Source: Aurelia coerulea
Taxonomy: Eukaryota; Cnidaria; Scyphozoa; Semaeostomeae; Ulmaridae
DNA length: 64,000 bases
Assembly: GCA_039566865.1 (NCBI GenBank)
Contig: CM076947.1
Location: forward strand, 21,267,501 to 21,331,500
Direction of reading: 5' to 3'
Part shown: piece by piece, positions 12,089 to 24,900 of the stretch
Position numbering within the stretch: the stretch's first letter is position 1
Layout of the letters: each line of letters opens with the position of its first letter
Translations under genes and position numbers: made by a program
The notes under the pieces: model-generated
Told to the model about the DNA's origin: nothing
What the model saw: only the letters and a program-made list of their open reading frames with translations
Databases searched by the model: none

Positions 12089-12309
12089 AGCATAGGTTCC
12101 AAATCTTTAACTCGGCGTAAAAAGGTGGGTGTAAAATTCTATGAACTATTTCTTCTGATTGAATGGCTTGAAAGAAACTTCAGATACTTATCTGTAATTC
12201 TACCGTTGGACATTTCAGAAATAGCTAAAGTTTCTTTGAATTCATTCAGTTCAAAGAAATGGGTCATTGAATTTTACACCAGCCTTTTTAAAGATTTGGA
12301 ACTTATGCT
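12089..12309. mobile_element. AGCATAGG-family MITE, short copy
   Basis: Left end AGCATAGGTTCCAAATCTTT, right end AAAGATTTGGAACTTATGCT, with GGTGTAAAATT and its complement just inside. It lacks the central part found in the longer copies. Confidence 0.75.
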
Positions 12310-12314
12310 ACCTA

Positions 12315-12824
12315 ACATAGGGCTCAAATCTTTAAAAAGGTCGGTGTAAAATTTTATTGCCGTTTTCTTTCAAATAAATAGCTTGGAAGGAACTTAGGGT
12401 TTTTTGCTGTAAATCTGTCGTGGCAATTTATTGATATCTTGATTAGTTTCAAAATGGCGGCATTTATCAAATTTGAGACTATGACGTCATCAAATTCTAA
12501 ATCCTAAACTACAAAAGCTACAAATTTCTGCTTTGCCACCATCTTGTAGACCTCCATAAACTATGGTTTTCTTGAAGGTTATGTAATGTTTCCTCTATTA
12601 GTTTAGGATTTACAATGATTTAAATTTTTTCAAAATTTTCCATGAATTGTTTCAAAAATATCAAATTGCCGCCATTTTGAAAAAAATAAAGATATCATAA
12701 AATTTCCACGGCAGATTTACAGCAAAGTACCATAAGTTCCTTTCAAGCAATCCAATTCAAAGAAAAATATAATAGAATTATATACCGAGCTTTTTAAAGA
12801 TTTGAAAGAGTTGAGCCCTATGCT
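12315..12824. mobile_element. AGCATAGG-family MITE, ACATAGGGCTC subtype
   Basis: The ends ACATAGGGCTCAAATCTTT and AAAGATTTGAAAGAGTTGAGCCCTATG surround a centre with long imperfect inverted arms. TGACGTCA lies at 12482-12489. A second copy is at 61151-61625. Confidence 0.8.
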
Positions 12825-12884
12825 ATGCTACCTACAAATAACTGAGAATGAAACACTACATAGGAATAGAAACTACAGACATAC

Positions 12885-12959
12885 CTTGGTCTTGTATGCA
12901 TCAAGCTTCTCTTGAATACGTCTTCCATAATCAGGATGGGCAGCAGCAAAGTTGGCAAC
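12885..12959 (-). CDS. CAT: Catalase exon 12
   Basis: 25 codons (residues 475-499), [16 protein letters not shown]..., matching the C-terminal helix region. Acceptor TTTCTAG, donor ACCAAG|GTATGT, phase 0 at both ends. Confidence 0.9.
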
Positions 12960-15900
12960 CTAGAAAGACACAAAACCGTATTAGAAATCAAAATGGGGAG
13001 CACTCCATATTTTCAGCAATGAAAGATCACCCTTTTTAGATTGAATCTTATGAAATATCTTTTGAAAACTATTTCATACAGAAATAATCAATAATAGATG
13101 AAATTCGCGCACAGGCCCCCACGACAATCCTCTTTATAACAGGGACAATGATGAACAAGTCAGATATAAATTGACAAAAATGCATACGGATATTATATAG
13201 AAGACGACTGCACAATGGAATAACCAGGTTGCCCGCCGATAAAGAAATCAGAATGCCAAAAAATGACTTGTTCCAATGTACTACCGGGTGAGTCAAAGAA
13301 GACCGGGAGTTTGAAATTCTACTGCTCCCTGAATATGTAAGCAATGATATTTTGCAATATCTATTTGAATAGCTAACATGTTCAATAACTTTTGGAATGT
13401 TTCCTGGCTAAAATCGGTCTCTCCGTTAAGATTTTAAAAGGAATTTTCTAAAAAGTGTCGCTTCGAGAAACCTTGAAAAACGTGCTAAAATCATGAGCCA
13501 GTTTCCCAAATGTGTTTACCTTGCAGTAATGACTTGAGAACGCTTTGGCACGTGCTATCCTCTTGGGGGAATGAAGAAGTCTTCCCCTAGTATGAATAAC
13601 TTGTTCAGGGGGATTCCATTCTCCCAAGAGGACAAATCGCATGCATGCAGGGGAGTGTCATTATTGCCAGGAAGGAAACAAAGGGGAATTTTGTTTTTCG
13701 TTGTCCTTCATTTTTGCAGGTTTTTGAAAGGTGCTTCCTGTAGAGAATCTTGCATATCAACGGGAAGGAATGGCCGATTAAAGCCGAGTAAATTACTGAA
13801 CCTAATTGGACATATCGGGAATAAAACGAGACAGTTTTCAATATCATTGCTTTGATATTAAGGGAGCAGCATCTTTTAAACGCCGGGTCTTTTTATTGAC
13901 TCAGACGGTATAAAATGATTTGGCAAATTACAACTAACATCACAGCACAGGGTCTGATATAAACACAGCTGGAACCTAAAATTGTTAAGCAGGGACACAC
14001 AGAAAAATGAAAAAGATAAATGTAAGACGTACTGCTCTCTTCTGGATGAATTCCTGTGCATCTTTCATATGTCCAGCAATGTTGCTGACCAGATGTTCAC
14101 GCTCCGTCTCATTAAGCACTTTCTCCCAGAAAGTTCCCACCTATGGATTAGAAAGACGCGTTGTGAAGAAATTTACGATCACAGAAACTTGAAGAATAAA
14201 CGAAAGTAAGGACGACAGAGCACAGAAGATATAAATATTTCCAAGCAAAGTGTATATGCCATTCTTTTTCAATCTATGCATTTCAAGCCGAATCATTTTA
14301 CAAAGCCGTCAATCACCATGATTAGTGTTTCAATTAACTTGAATATGAGAGCCTTTAAGAGATCCCCACGCCTAAAGGTTGGCAAAAGGACTCAAATTTC
14401 TCTGTGAACAAAAAAGGAGACGATATTATTTCCAAGGAGAGTGCATACAACTGCACTTAGAATTGTCACACATTTAAATGTAAAATACTCCTGGATATTC
14501 TTTGGAACTTGGAAATTTGTGGCAATCTGTTTCGTGATATAATATATGTGACCAATTTGTGACATATGGTCAGGCTCACATTTTTCTAGCCCTCTTCTAA
14601 TGTTTCTTTGTATTTTTCGATGGAACAAATGAGATCTCATTGATAGTTTCAAGTTACGTCGTATTTCTGAGATACTGTTTCGATAACAGGTATGATTCAA
14701 AATGTAACTTCGTAACATCCATGTAGAGATTCTCAAATTCCCTTAAATTGTCAACAGCTAACATAAAAAGAAACTAACGTTACCTGAGTGAAGTTGTCAT
14801 CATCTGCAGTGCTATACTTGGCCACATCGCCACTCACCTGTGTAACAAAAACTTTGATTATGAGCGAAATTTATCCTTGGCCTTTTTTTTCTTTATTTCT
14901 ACCTAGCATCGGATGGTCTTCATCATACAAGAAAAGAATTGAAAGTCTTGAGCGTAGAAGCCTTGATGTTATTAGATCGACCAAGGTTGCATCTGTCAGC
15001 TTGCGTGTGCCTAGTATCGAAGCAGGAGTGAAAAAGAGGTCCTGTAATTTGGTGTTTGATACCTTACAAGGCAATGTCTGTGATCCAATGAAAGATTACT
15101 TCGTTTTAAATGCTCATGGGAAAAATACTAGAAACGACCAACATCTCGTTAAGTTGCCTCGAGTGAAAACAGAATTTGGACGCAAAGGTTTTTATTATCT
15201 GGCAGGAAAAGAATTTAATGACTTGCCACTAAGTGCCAGAAAGATTGAATCTAGAATTCTTTTTAGACGATTTTTAGAAACTCATTTTATTTGATGTAAA
15301 ATTATTTTATCTTTGGATTGGACTGTATTGGACTCTTGTAATTAGTTTTTAGATCTTTTACCATTAATTTATTAAGTATCAGGACCCTAATGATAACAGT
15401 ATATATTGTACTGATAGGTTATCCTGTTAAAACATTCGATTATTAAGGTAGTTTTAGGACGCTGAGAAACTAAGCTTAACGAAGCAGGGTCCTGGTCTTT
15501 CCTATCGATGTGACCATTCCTCATGATTCCTTTAGCCTAGAATTACAGAGAGTTGGCGACTCTCCTCACACTTTGTTGCAGGTTCGGCAGGGCGGGGACT
15601 CGAACCACCAACCTTCCGATTGGTAGTCAAGCGTGCTACCACTGATTCATCCCCACAATCACAATCACAATCACATGGCTTGATAAAGACTTACGGGAAT
15701 AGTCTATTTTCGAAGTTGCATAAAAATACCGGGTGAACCAGAAAAAAGTTCCCAGTTTCGAAAATTCGTAGCACCACAAGTACTTCATGGATTTGAATGT
15801 TTGAAATTCTAGTTGAAAGCCAAAAGATCGAAGTATTTTTGTGATTTTTCTTGTCTTCTTACGAGCACTGCAAATGTAGGTAAATTCAACTTTACAAAAA

Positions 15901-18900
15901 TTTCATGGTTGCAAAATGAGTGAAAAAGGGCCTACAACACTTCACGGAACAATACGCACAGGCGTTTCACCTCTCTCAATAGTTATAAGACATAGATTCT
16001 CAAACTGATACTAAGGATTTTCAATCCCGTGGCAACAAATGTGCAGACGATATCTCTCCCCATGAGAAATTGCATTTCTCTGTTGTTCTGAGCGAGGAGT
16101 CCTTCAAGATTTGATCAAGTATTTTAGGCCTTTTTCAGTCATTTTGCATCCACAAAGTCTTTGTCTACCAATTTTTCCAGTGCTTCCCAGAAGGCGAGAA
16201 AAATCACAAAAATACTTCGATCTTTTGGCTGTCAAGCAAATATTGATTCATTCCAATCCATCCAGTACTCTTGGTGCTATGAATTTTCAAAAGTGGGAAC
16301 TTTTTTCTGGTTCAACTGGTATACAATAGCTTAGAGGATATACTCTTAGCTGCTTCATCAAAATCTGCCATCCTGTCAGCTATTGAAACCTCTGCAGAAA
16401 TAAATTTAAAGCTGAATTGTAACTCACATGGAAGACAGTTGCTGCAGCATCAGGGTTCTCAGTTGGACCAGAGAAACTGTTTGGGAAGTAGTTTGGTGCA
16501 TTCCCTGCAAAAATAATGAGAACAGCCTTGCATACATAAACATCTTAAAAATCTGACAGTGACAACATCACTGGTATGCGATCGGATCAAGAATCGATAT
16601 CATTGCCGAGATAACTGCGACTTTATTCCCCTTAGAGCAAAACAGCTTCATGCCAAAGACAATACTTTCAATTTTACACTGGAAGAGCAAAAAAAATTTG
16701 GCTATGGCGGCTATGACAAAAAGCGAGACAGCGTGTATGATTTACAAATCGATAAATGACCTAGATTATCTATCAGAAGTGTTTTCAAAAACTACATGCA
16801 GTATGAAACATTTGAAAAACACAGCAACTGATCTCCAAGTCACACTGATAAAAAAAATGCAATGGTAAGTGGTCACTGGTCAGTGAGTGGTCAGTGAGCA
16901 ATGGTCAGTGAGCCTTCTCACGTCGTGTTGTTGGAGTTTTTAACTTCTTGGATTCGCTTAATTCGTAAGATTTTATGCACTGCCCCCTGAAAAGAAGTCT
17001 TCCTTCACTGACAGGGTAACCGTGGTTAAAGAATTCAAAATATGAATGAATGAATGAATGAATGAATGAATGAATGAATGAATGAATGAATGAACGAATG
17101 AATGAACGAACGAACGAACGAACATGATCATTGATCAACAAACTGATTAAATGTTAGGTAATGCATCAATGAATGAGAGACCAATGAGTGCTTGCTAGGG
17201 AGACGAGATACGGTTTGTCCGAGAAAACTTATGTGTCCCCCCGTGCAGTAGGTTAATGCTCATGCGCCCGGTAGAGTTCCAACCCAAAACACTAACGCGC
17301 ATGAGCTTTCATCCACTGTACGAGGGGACACATACGTTTCCTCTGACAAACCTTATCTCGTCTCCCCAACAAATACCTCCAGTCCTTCAGTCAACCCTAA
17401 CCAGCTAGGCAGAGTATACAGACCAAATGCTATCAAACCACTAACCCTGATTATCATATGCTTGGGGCCCATCTCTCTGGTAATTCGTGGCCTTGGCTCT
17501 GTATGGGCAATTGACTGGCAGTTGTTGGTAGTTGGTTCCCAGTCGATGTCGGTGCGTGTCACTGTATGAGAACAAACGTCCCTGTTTGGGAAAATTACAA
17601 TAAAGATGCTTTAAATCATCATACAATGATGTTTTAATTGCAGGCAAAAAGGTTGCTGCCGTATATTAACCTCTATAAAGAATACGAATGTCCCTTTGAA
17701 ACATTGCTCACTCGAAGTGGCAGCTTTTGTATACATGTTAGAAACTTGCAGAAGTTGATGACAGAAATCTACAAGTCCATGAATCATCTTAACCCATCGC
17801 TTGTATGGGAGTTTCATGAAAAATAAGCATGTAGCTTATGATCTAAGGATACGAAATCTTTGCAAACTGCCACAAATAAAGACACAGGGCTATGGGCAAG
17901 AATCACTGTCCTTTAGAGGGAGTTTCCTCTGGAACACCCTTGATGATAGTGTTAAAAATGAGCCAACACTTTATGCTTTTAAAAAGAGGACCAAAGACTG
18001 GGCTGGCGATAAATGCACCTGCAAAATATGCCGATAATTTTCTGTATAAAGTATATTTTTTTGTAAATAGTTGGTTTGAATTAGTATGTTCTTAGTTACT
18101 ATTGTAAATACCAACTTTAAATATGGATTAAATGAAAAAACTGTTTACTTTTGATATTTTATAAATTTAGGGAGATCATCAGTCATCACATGTGTTAAAT
18201 TCTTTAATTTCCCTTGTATATTTCAACAGTTTTTACTGTTTGGTTCCTTCATCAATATTTACTTAAGGTTACTGTATCCCTTCAGGACGATAAAAAGCTT
18301 TTTCCGATCAATTTTTGGATTTTTAGATCATTGGATAGCACACACATCTACCTACAATCTCTAATAATTTCAAGGAATTTTACTTTATTTTTCAGCGAAT
18401 TATAAGCAATTTAAAGCAAGGTATTTTCTGCTAGGAAAATGCTGTTTACATGACGAGGACTATTTGAGAACTAAAGGTTAAAGGTTTCAAGTGCCTTTGA
18501 TTTCCTGTTGAATGGATTTGCGGTTATAATACCAATTATGTCATTGTAAACTCTGCACTAAATACATACAGGATTACTCTGTTTACTCTTGTGGCCAGAT
18601 TGAAGTTAATCATTTTCAACAGTGGAACTGTACGCTAAGAAACTGTTTCAGCGCTTTTCTCAAAATCAATTTTTCATCAACCAATGGGTATTCATACAGC
18701 TCCCTGTACCCAACGGCTTGATATAATTGGCTGAAATTTGGCAGACAGAGAGAAATCATAGGGGGACCAAAATCTGTCTCACTTTTGAGAAAAATTGCAT
18801 GGTCAAAATTTAACATTTAAGTGAATCTCAAAACGAGGCCAGGGAGCGAGGGGCAAAATTGTTTTATTAATTATTCTGAAGCCAAGGCATGCAAAAGAAA

Positions 18901-21900
18901 TTTGAGAAAATATTTGGTAGATTAATGTTTTGAGAACGCAAAAATTTCATCGAGATTTAAATGAAACATATATGGGGGGACAGGGAGGTTCTAGAAGGGG
19001 GGAAGGTCCGATTTTCACGCTTTCAGATGTATAACGCCCAATTTTCGGATATTTGTATTCTTTTTGGCTCGTAAATACTCCCAATTTAATGACGAATTGA
19101 ATGATGTATAGTTTATAAGCGTTATGTTTCGGGCATGATAATCAAGAGAGAAAACACCGTGAGTGGTCACTGAAGGGATACAGTAACCTTAAGTTAGATT
19201 AGTACTCTAAATAATGGAAAATCCACTTTTGCATGTCGTTTAATAAACATATTTGATAAATTTCCTGAGTGTATTTCTATTAAATTGGCATGATAAGAAC
19301 TGCCCGTTGAAATGTTCATGTGAACAGATGATCATAAACACATGATCATTGCAAAATAAATTCTGAATTGTCATCAACATTATTAAAACAAAGTTTTCTG
19401 AATAGATAAAATGATGTGCGTATTTCTAAAAGTCTATTAGTTATGGAAAAATCATCAGCTTATGGGCAATAGACCTTTTAGCAATTCTGAAAAAAAATCT
19501 CAATTGAACGATATTTGTTTACATTTTGTAGAATTTTCGAATATACACAATAGTGATAGAAGCTCTAACACCACTTGATCGAGCCTTACGTATAAAAATT
19601 ACGCTCGATCCAGGCAAAAAATTTGCAAATTTTGAAATGCCGTCACAAACATCTTGGATGTCGAAAGATATTTGGGGAGGATCTTTGTGTAGAGGCATGG
19701 GGAAAATTACTTTTTTGTGGAAGAACCCGCTGACAGAGAGAGTTCGAACAAAAATTCACACGGGTGAAGACACGCTGTGGGATTTCAATAGGCAGATGAA
19801 TGGGGGTGAACCATGTTGACACAAAAGAATTATTCGTGAAAATAATACCTCAAAAATATATGATCATATCAAAAATGATAAATAACACCTTAAAATATCC
19901 CTTCAAAATATCCCTTCAAAATATCCTATTACAGGAAATTGACGCTGCTAGAAATTAAGGTATATTACACCTATAAACCTTAAATAACACCAAAACGATA
20001 GGGCTAAGAAGGAGTAATATTAAACAAAATTAAGATCCTTTCCATTCACATTAAACTGCTATATTAAATCGACACAGAAATGCTTTGCATTTATAGCGCC
20101 GATTATACTGAAGCAAAAAAATGCTGACTATTTACACAAACCTAAACTTGAGCAAACCACACAAGATATTTTTTTGGGCTTTCCCGAAAAATTTGAAGTT
20201 CACAAGTGCAAAAAACAAGTGAAATCTGTGTTGAAATCTTGCAGAAACATAATTTCAACATTTCATCTAAACAAAAGAAATTAACGCCTTTTGAACTACT
20301 ATATCACTGAATTAAGGCATTAAAAGTTCGGTCAATGTCACCGAGCTTTGATTTTCTACAAAAAAATAGTAGTAACAAAATGAAGAAAGTAGAAGGAGAA
20401 GCATACCTGAAGCATTTTATCTGGGGATGCCTCAATACCAGGGATCATATGAGCTGGGCTGAATGCAATTTGCTCCACTTCTGCAAAATAGTTCTTTGGG
20501 TTCCTGTTCAAAGTCATTGTGCCAACAGGAATCAATGGGTACTCAGAGTGTGGCCAGATCTAAGAAAGGAGATAGAAATATCCATATGATCAGGTACAGT
20601 GGTCAGTGGTCCGATATCAAATTGGTATGAATGGCATGAATGGTTAATAATAAAAATAATAATAAGTTACGAATATTTCAACAGGATACCCTATCAATAT
20701 TTACAATATTGTTATCATTAGGGTCCTGCATATTGTATTATCATTTGCATGTCATCATTAGGGTGCTCGAAAGGAATTTCAGTTCCGGCGTTTGAAAATT
20801 CATTTGAAAAAGGAAAGGCCATGATAACAGCGTCCATCGTCGGATCCGAAGATGCTTGCGGTGATGAATGAATGAATAAATTTGAGCGCAGAAACACCGC
20901 AATACGACAAAAACAACAGCAAATGAGTGAATTTCCTTTTACCAATATGTAAATCAGTGATGCCTGTACTCATTTTGTATTTTGTTTCGACTTTTTTTTT
21001 TACTTGTGCACTGTATTTTTTCGTTTCGACCAATATATACCGGGTGACCCAGAAAAAAGTGACCCAACGCAATCTGCTTTGGAAAAATAAGTACGTGGCT
21101 GATGGAAATACTTCAAACGTTGTTCTGTCGCTAAAAGACTGGCCTACATTATGAGTATTTTTTGGAATTTTTTTCGGCAATATTAATTTCCCAAATTAAA
21201 GATTTTGGGAAAACGGGCAAGCTTGAAATCCAATCAAAAACAGGGGATCGATTAAAAACCATTTCAGATCTTCAAAACAATGAGGAAGGTGTTTTATTTC
21301 AACCTGGGAATAGGCAACTCAGTTAAAAGTTTCCAGATCAAGTTTATGGTCCCTAGGTACCTAAACATTTGGAGCTGAGCATAAAATGTTCTTTGTAAAC
21401 TTGTGGAATTTCAAAGGAATTCAATTTCCATGCAAGTCGAAATGTTCAAGAATTGCTTACAGAAAAGCAGGAGTATCCTTGTCCCTTGAGACAAGAATAT
21501 TTAGGTATCTAGGGACTACAAACTTGCTCTGACGATATTCGACTGAGTTGCCTATTCCCAGGCTGAAATGAAACACGCTCCTTGTTACTTTGAAGATCTG
21601 AAATCGATCCCCTGTTTTTGACGACTTTTTGAAGAAATCAAGCATGTCCTTTTTCTCAAAATCCTTAATTCGGGAAATTTACCATGTCGAAAAAAATTGC
21701 GAAAAATACTCATAATGTAGGCTAGTCTTTTAGCGACAGAACAACGTTTGGAGTATTTCAATCAGCCACTTACTTTTCTTTCTATAAAAGATTGCGTTGG
21801 GTCACTTTTTTTTGGGTCACCCGGTATATATATGTATATTTACCTTGGTAACATCAAATGGATTCCATCTGAATTTCTCAGCTTCTTCAAATGTCATGAC

Positions 21901-24900
21901 TTGAATGAACATTGACCACGAAGGCTACGGAAATAGAAATATCATAATTCATAAATGCATAAAATATGAAACGGACAAATCACTGTCAGCAACACACAAG
22001 TCTGTGTCTGGAGCTGCAGCATTGCCCAGTGGTTAGCCTTCCGCTTTTTAACAGGGTTCGAATCCAGTGGATACCACCTTGGGAAGTATCACCATTCACC
22101 GCACATCCTACAGTTTGTCCGCCACTAGGCTGAAGGGCACCCAAGAAATTGAAATACGAATAAAAGATACAACATGATATGGTTGATTAGCCACACATAG
22201 ACAAGGTACTTACCAACCTCGTACCCAGTGACAACGAAGGTTTTCCGTAAACTTCAACGCCTACATTGACCCTGGAGCCTGTTAGGCTATTCTGCAATTT
22301 GATTGGCTCTTTTCGAAACAAAAGATAAGTTTCTCACTTTCGAAACCTGGCGATCAGTCGAGATGAAGAACATTCGAATGGCTTGCTGTCTGCCAAATTA
22401 TGCTAATTATTCCGATCAAAAATTGACAAAATTTGTCAACCGGTCCCAAGGGTATCTGTTGAGGTCTAGCCTCCTATTGAAAACAACAGATACCCTTGGG
22501 AACGAGGTTGGGTACTTACAAACTGCCCATTCTCAATGCTGTTAAAGAGATCCCTGATGGCATAATCTGGGTCTTTTCCTGAAAGTTCATCTGCTTCAGC
22601 ACCAGTGAAATTCTTTATGCCTTGGTCAGTCTATGATGAAAATATTTTAAAACAAATAACTGCTTCACAAACAATAGTTAAGCACAGAAGACACAATTTT
22701 AATAAGCAACGTTTTGGAAGCTGCAAGGATTTAAACAGTCCTTGTTATCAATAGACCTTTTAGCTATTCTACAAAAGAGCCTGGATAGAGCGTTATTTTT
22801 ATACATTTTTATACGCGACATTCGATCGAGTGGCGTTAGAGCTTCTATCACTATTGTTCACATTCGAAAACTCTACAAAATATAGCAAACTATCGTTCGA
22901 TTCTGATTCTTTTGAGAATAGCTAAAAGGTCTTTTCAAGGTGTAAAGATGAATCCTGAAACGCCTAACCCGATAACTAAAATAAATAATCATCAAGACAT
23001 CATAAATTGCCAATGAACAATAATAGCAAAGTACTTGAAGTTCCTTTTAAACCATTAAATCAAAAGGAAGATGAAACAACCATTCATCATGCAATTTTTT
23101 TAAAGGACAAGTCCGGGGTTGGTATGATTGATGATAAAATACAAGATAATACTGCTATGAATGATGTATGATACTTTTTTCCACTATTTTTCGACTTCTC
23201 ATTGTGAAATTACGTATTCAAATGAGCAATTTGAGCGAAGTGACGTCATATTGTGCCAACGAAAACGAGGCTGTGTGATTTTTTTTCTCTTTATCGTGTT
23301 CTCATGCCATTTTCAATGCGACAAAGTTATGGAATAAATAGGAAAACAAGAAGCTTCAAAAACATGCCAATTTTTACATCCCCGTTAAAGAGGGTATCCT
23401 TGGGCTTAACAGAAAGCAAAAATTTTCAAAATCGGACTAACCAATGATGAGAAATGGAATTTTGAAATTTGTTAAAATTTTCAAATGGTTGTTTACGTTA
23501 GAATTTCCGGTGCATTGCAGAGTTTTGAGCTAACTTTAAAGTTTCATAAATCAGCCTAGAAAAGACCGATTTTCATGATTTTTGTACGAAATGGTCAGGG
23601 GCAGTTAGGCGCAAAATGTGGGTAACAGATTCTGCGTGGCACAATCCTATTTGTATAGGCCTAAATACCAACACATGTTTACATTGCCTCTCTGTTCGTT
23701 GTAGTTCCGACGAAACTAATTGAGCAATGAATCCAGTAGTGTTCAAGAAGGTTCTATTCACCTTTAGGTTTCATCAAATCAAACATCATAGATCTGACTC
23801 AGAAACCTTGTTCTTTGGTAGGTTGTTTGCCCACTTCGACTTGTAGATTATCTCTTCCAGTATCAAAGGTACTTTGGCAAGATCGCTGCTGATAACTTTC
23901 AGGAATTTGTAATAAACACAATGATTTTGCAAAAGCGTAAAATCAACAAAGATGAACAATATACCGGGTGTCCCAAAATGATGTATTATCGTTTGATTGC
24001 TTATATGTCCATAACCGATGAACCGATTTTCGAAAACTGGTAAAGCCACAACCAACATCTTAAAATACAATTTAGCCTTTAGGCAATCAAATAAAACAAA
24101 TTGTTTGAAAATCGGTTCATTGGTTATGGACATGTAAGCAATCAAACAATAATACATCATTTTGGGACACCCGGTAGTTCAGTTCAATTTGCGATATTGT
24201 CAACAGTAACTTTGATAGAAACAGATTAAAATATGCGATAATCCTATTCAAAATCTCCATTGACGAGTCGATGCTCAGCCTAATGCCATAGAAACGCGGT
24301 CAAAATGTTTAGCGCAGCGTCACATCCAACTGCCCTTTTAACAGATATAAACAATTTAAAACATACCTTGAGATGAAACTTGCAGTACACTGCTTTGTTA
24401 TCTTTATTCACCAATTTGAAAGTGTGGCTTCCATAACCATTCATGTGTCTGTAACCATTTGGTGTACCACGGTTTGAAAACAGAAATGATACTTGATGTG
24501 TTGTCTCTGGTCTCAAAGAGATGAAGTCCCAAAACATGTCAGGATCCTGGTTTGAGGAATTGAAAACAATGTAAGATCAAAAAAATTACTTCAATTTCCA
24601 GTTTAGTATTTACTCAATAACTTACCACATATGCATTTCAGATAAAAGCTTATAATACATAGCAAAAAGTACTGACAAAAATGTACATTTTTGCCCATAT
24701 AATGTATATGGGTCATTCCATATAATTTGAACAAAGGCATGTCAAGTCATGTTCGAGAATCGCCCTCAAATTTTTTTCATGTAATTGTTACCTAAAGACA
24801 AGGTTGACTTTCAAATTTCAGCTTTATAACTTGAACGGTTAATTTTCTATGGCTGATTGAAGTTTTTAAAGCCAGCTCGATCAAAGATGAAGTGACACTT

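Noticed and set aside
15560..15655. Possible functional tRNA gene on the minus strand
   Set aside because: A and B boxes are present but no acceptor stem or convincing anticodon arm can be formed.
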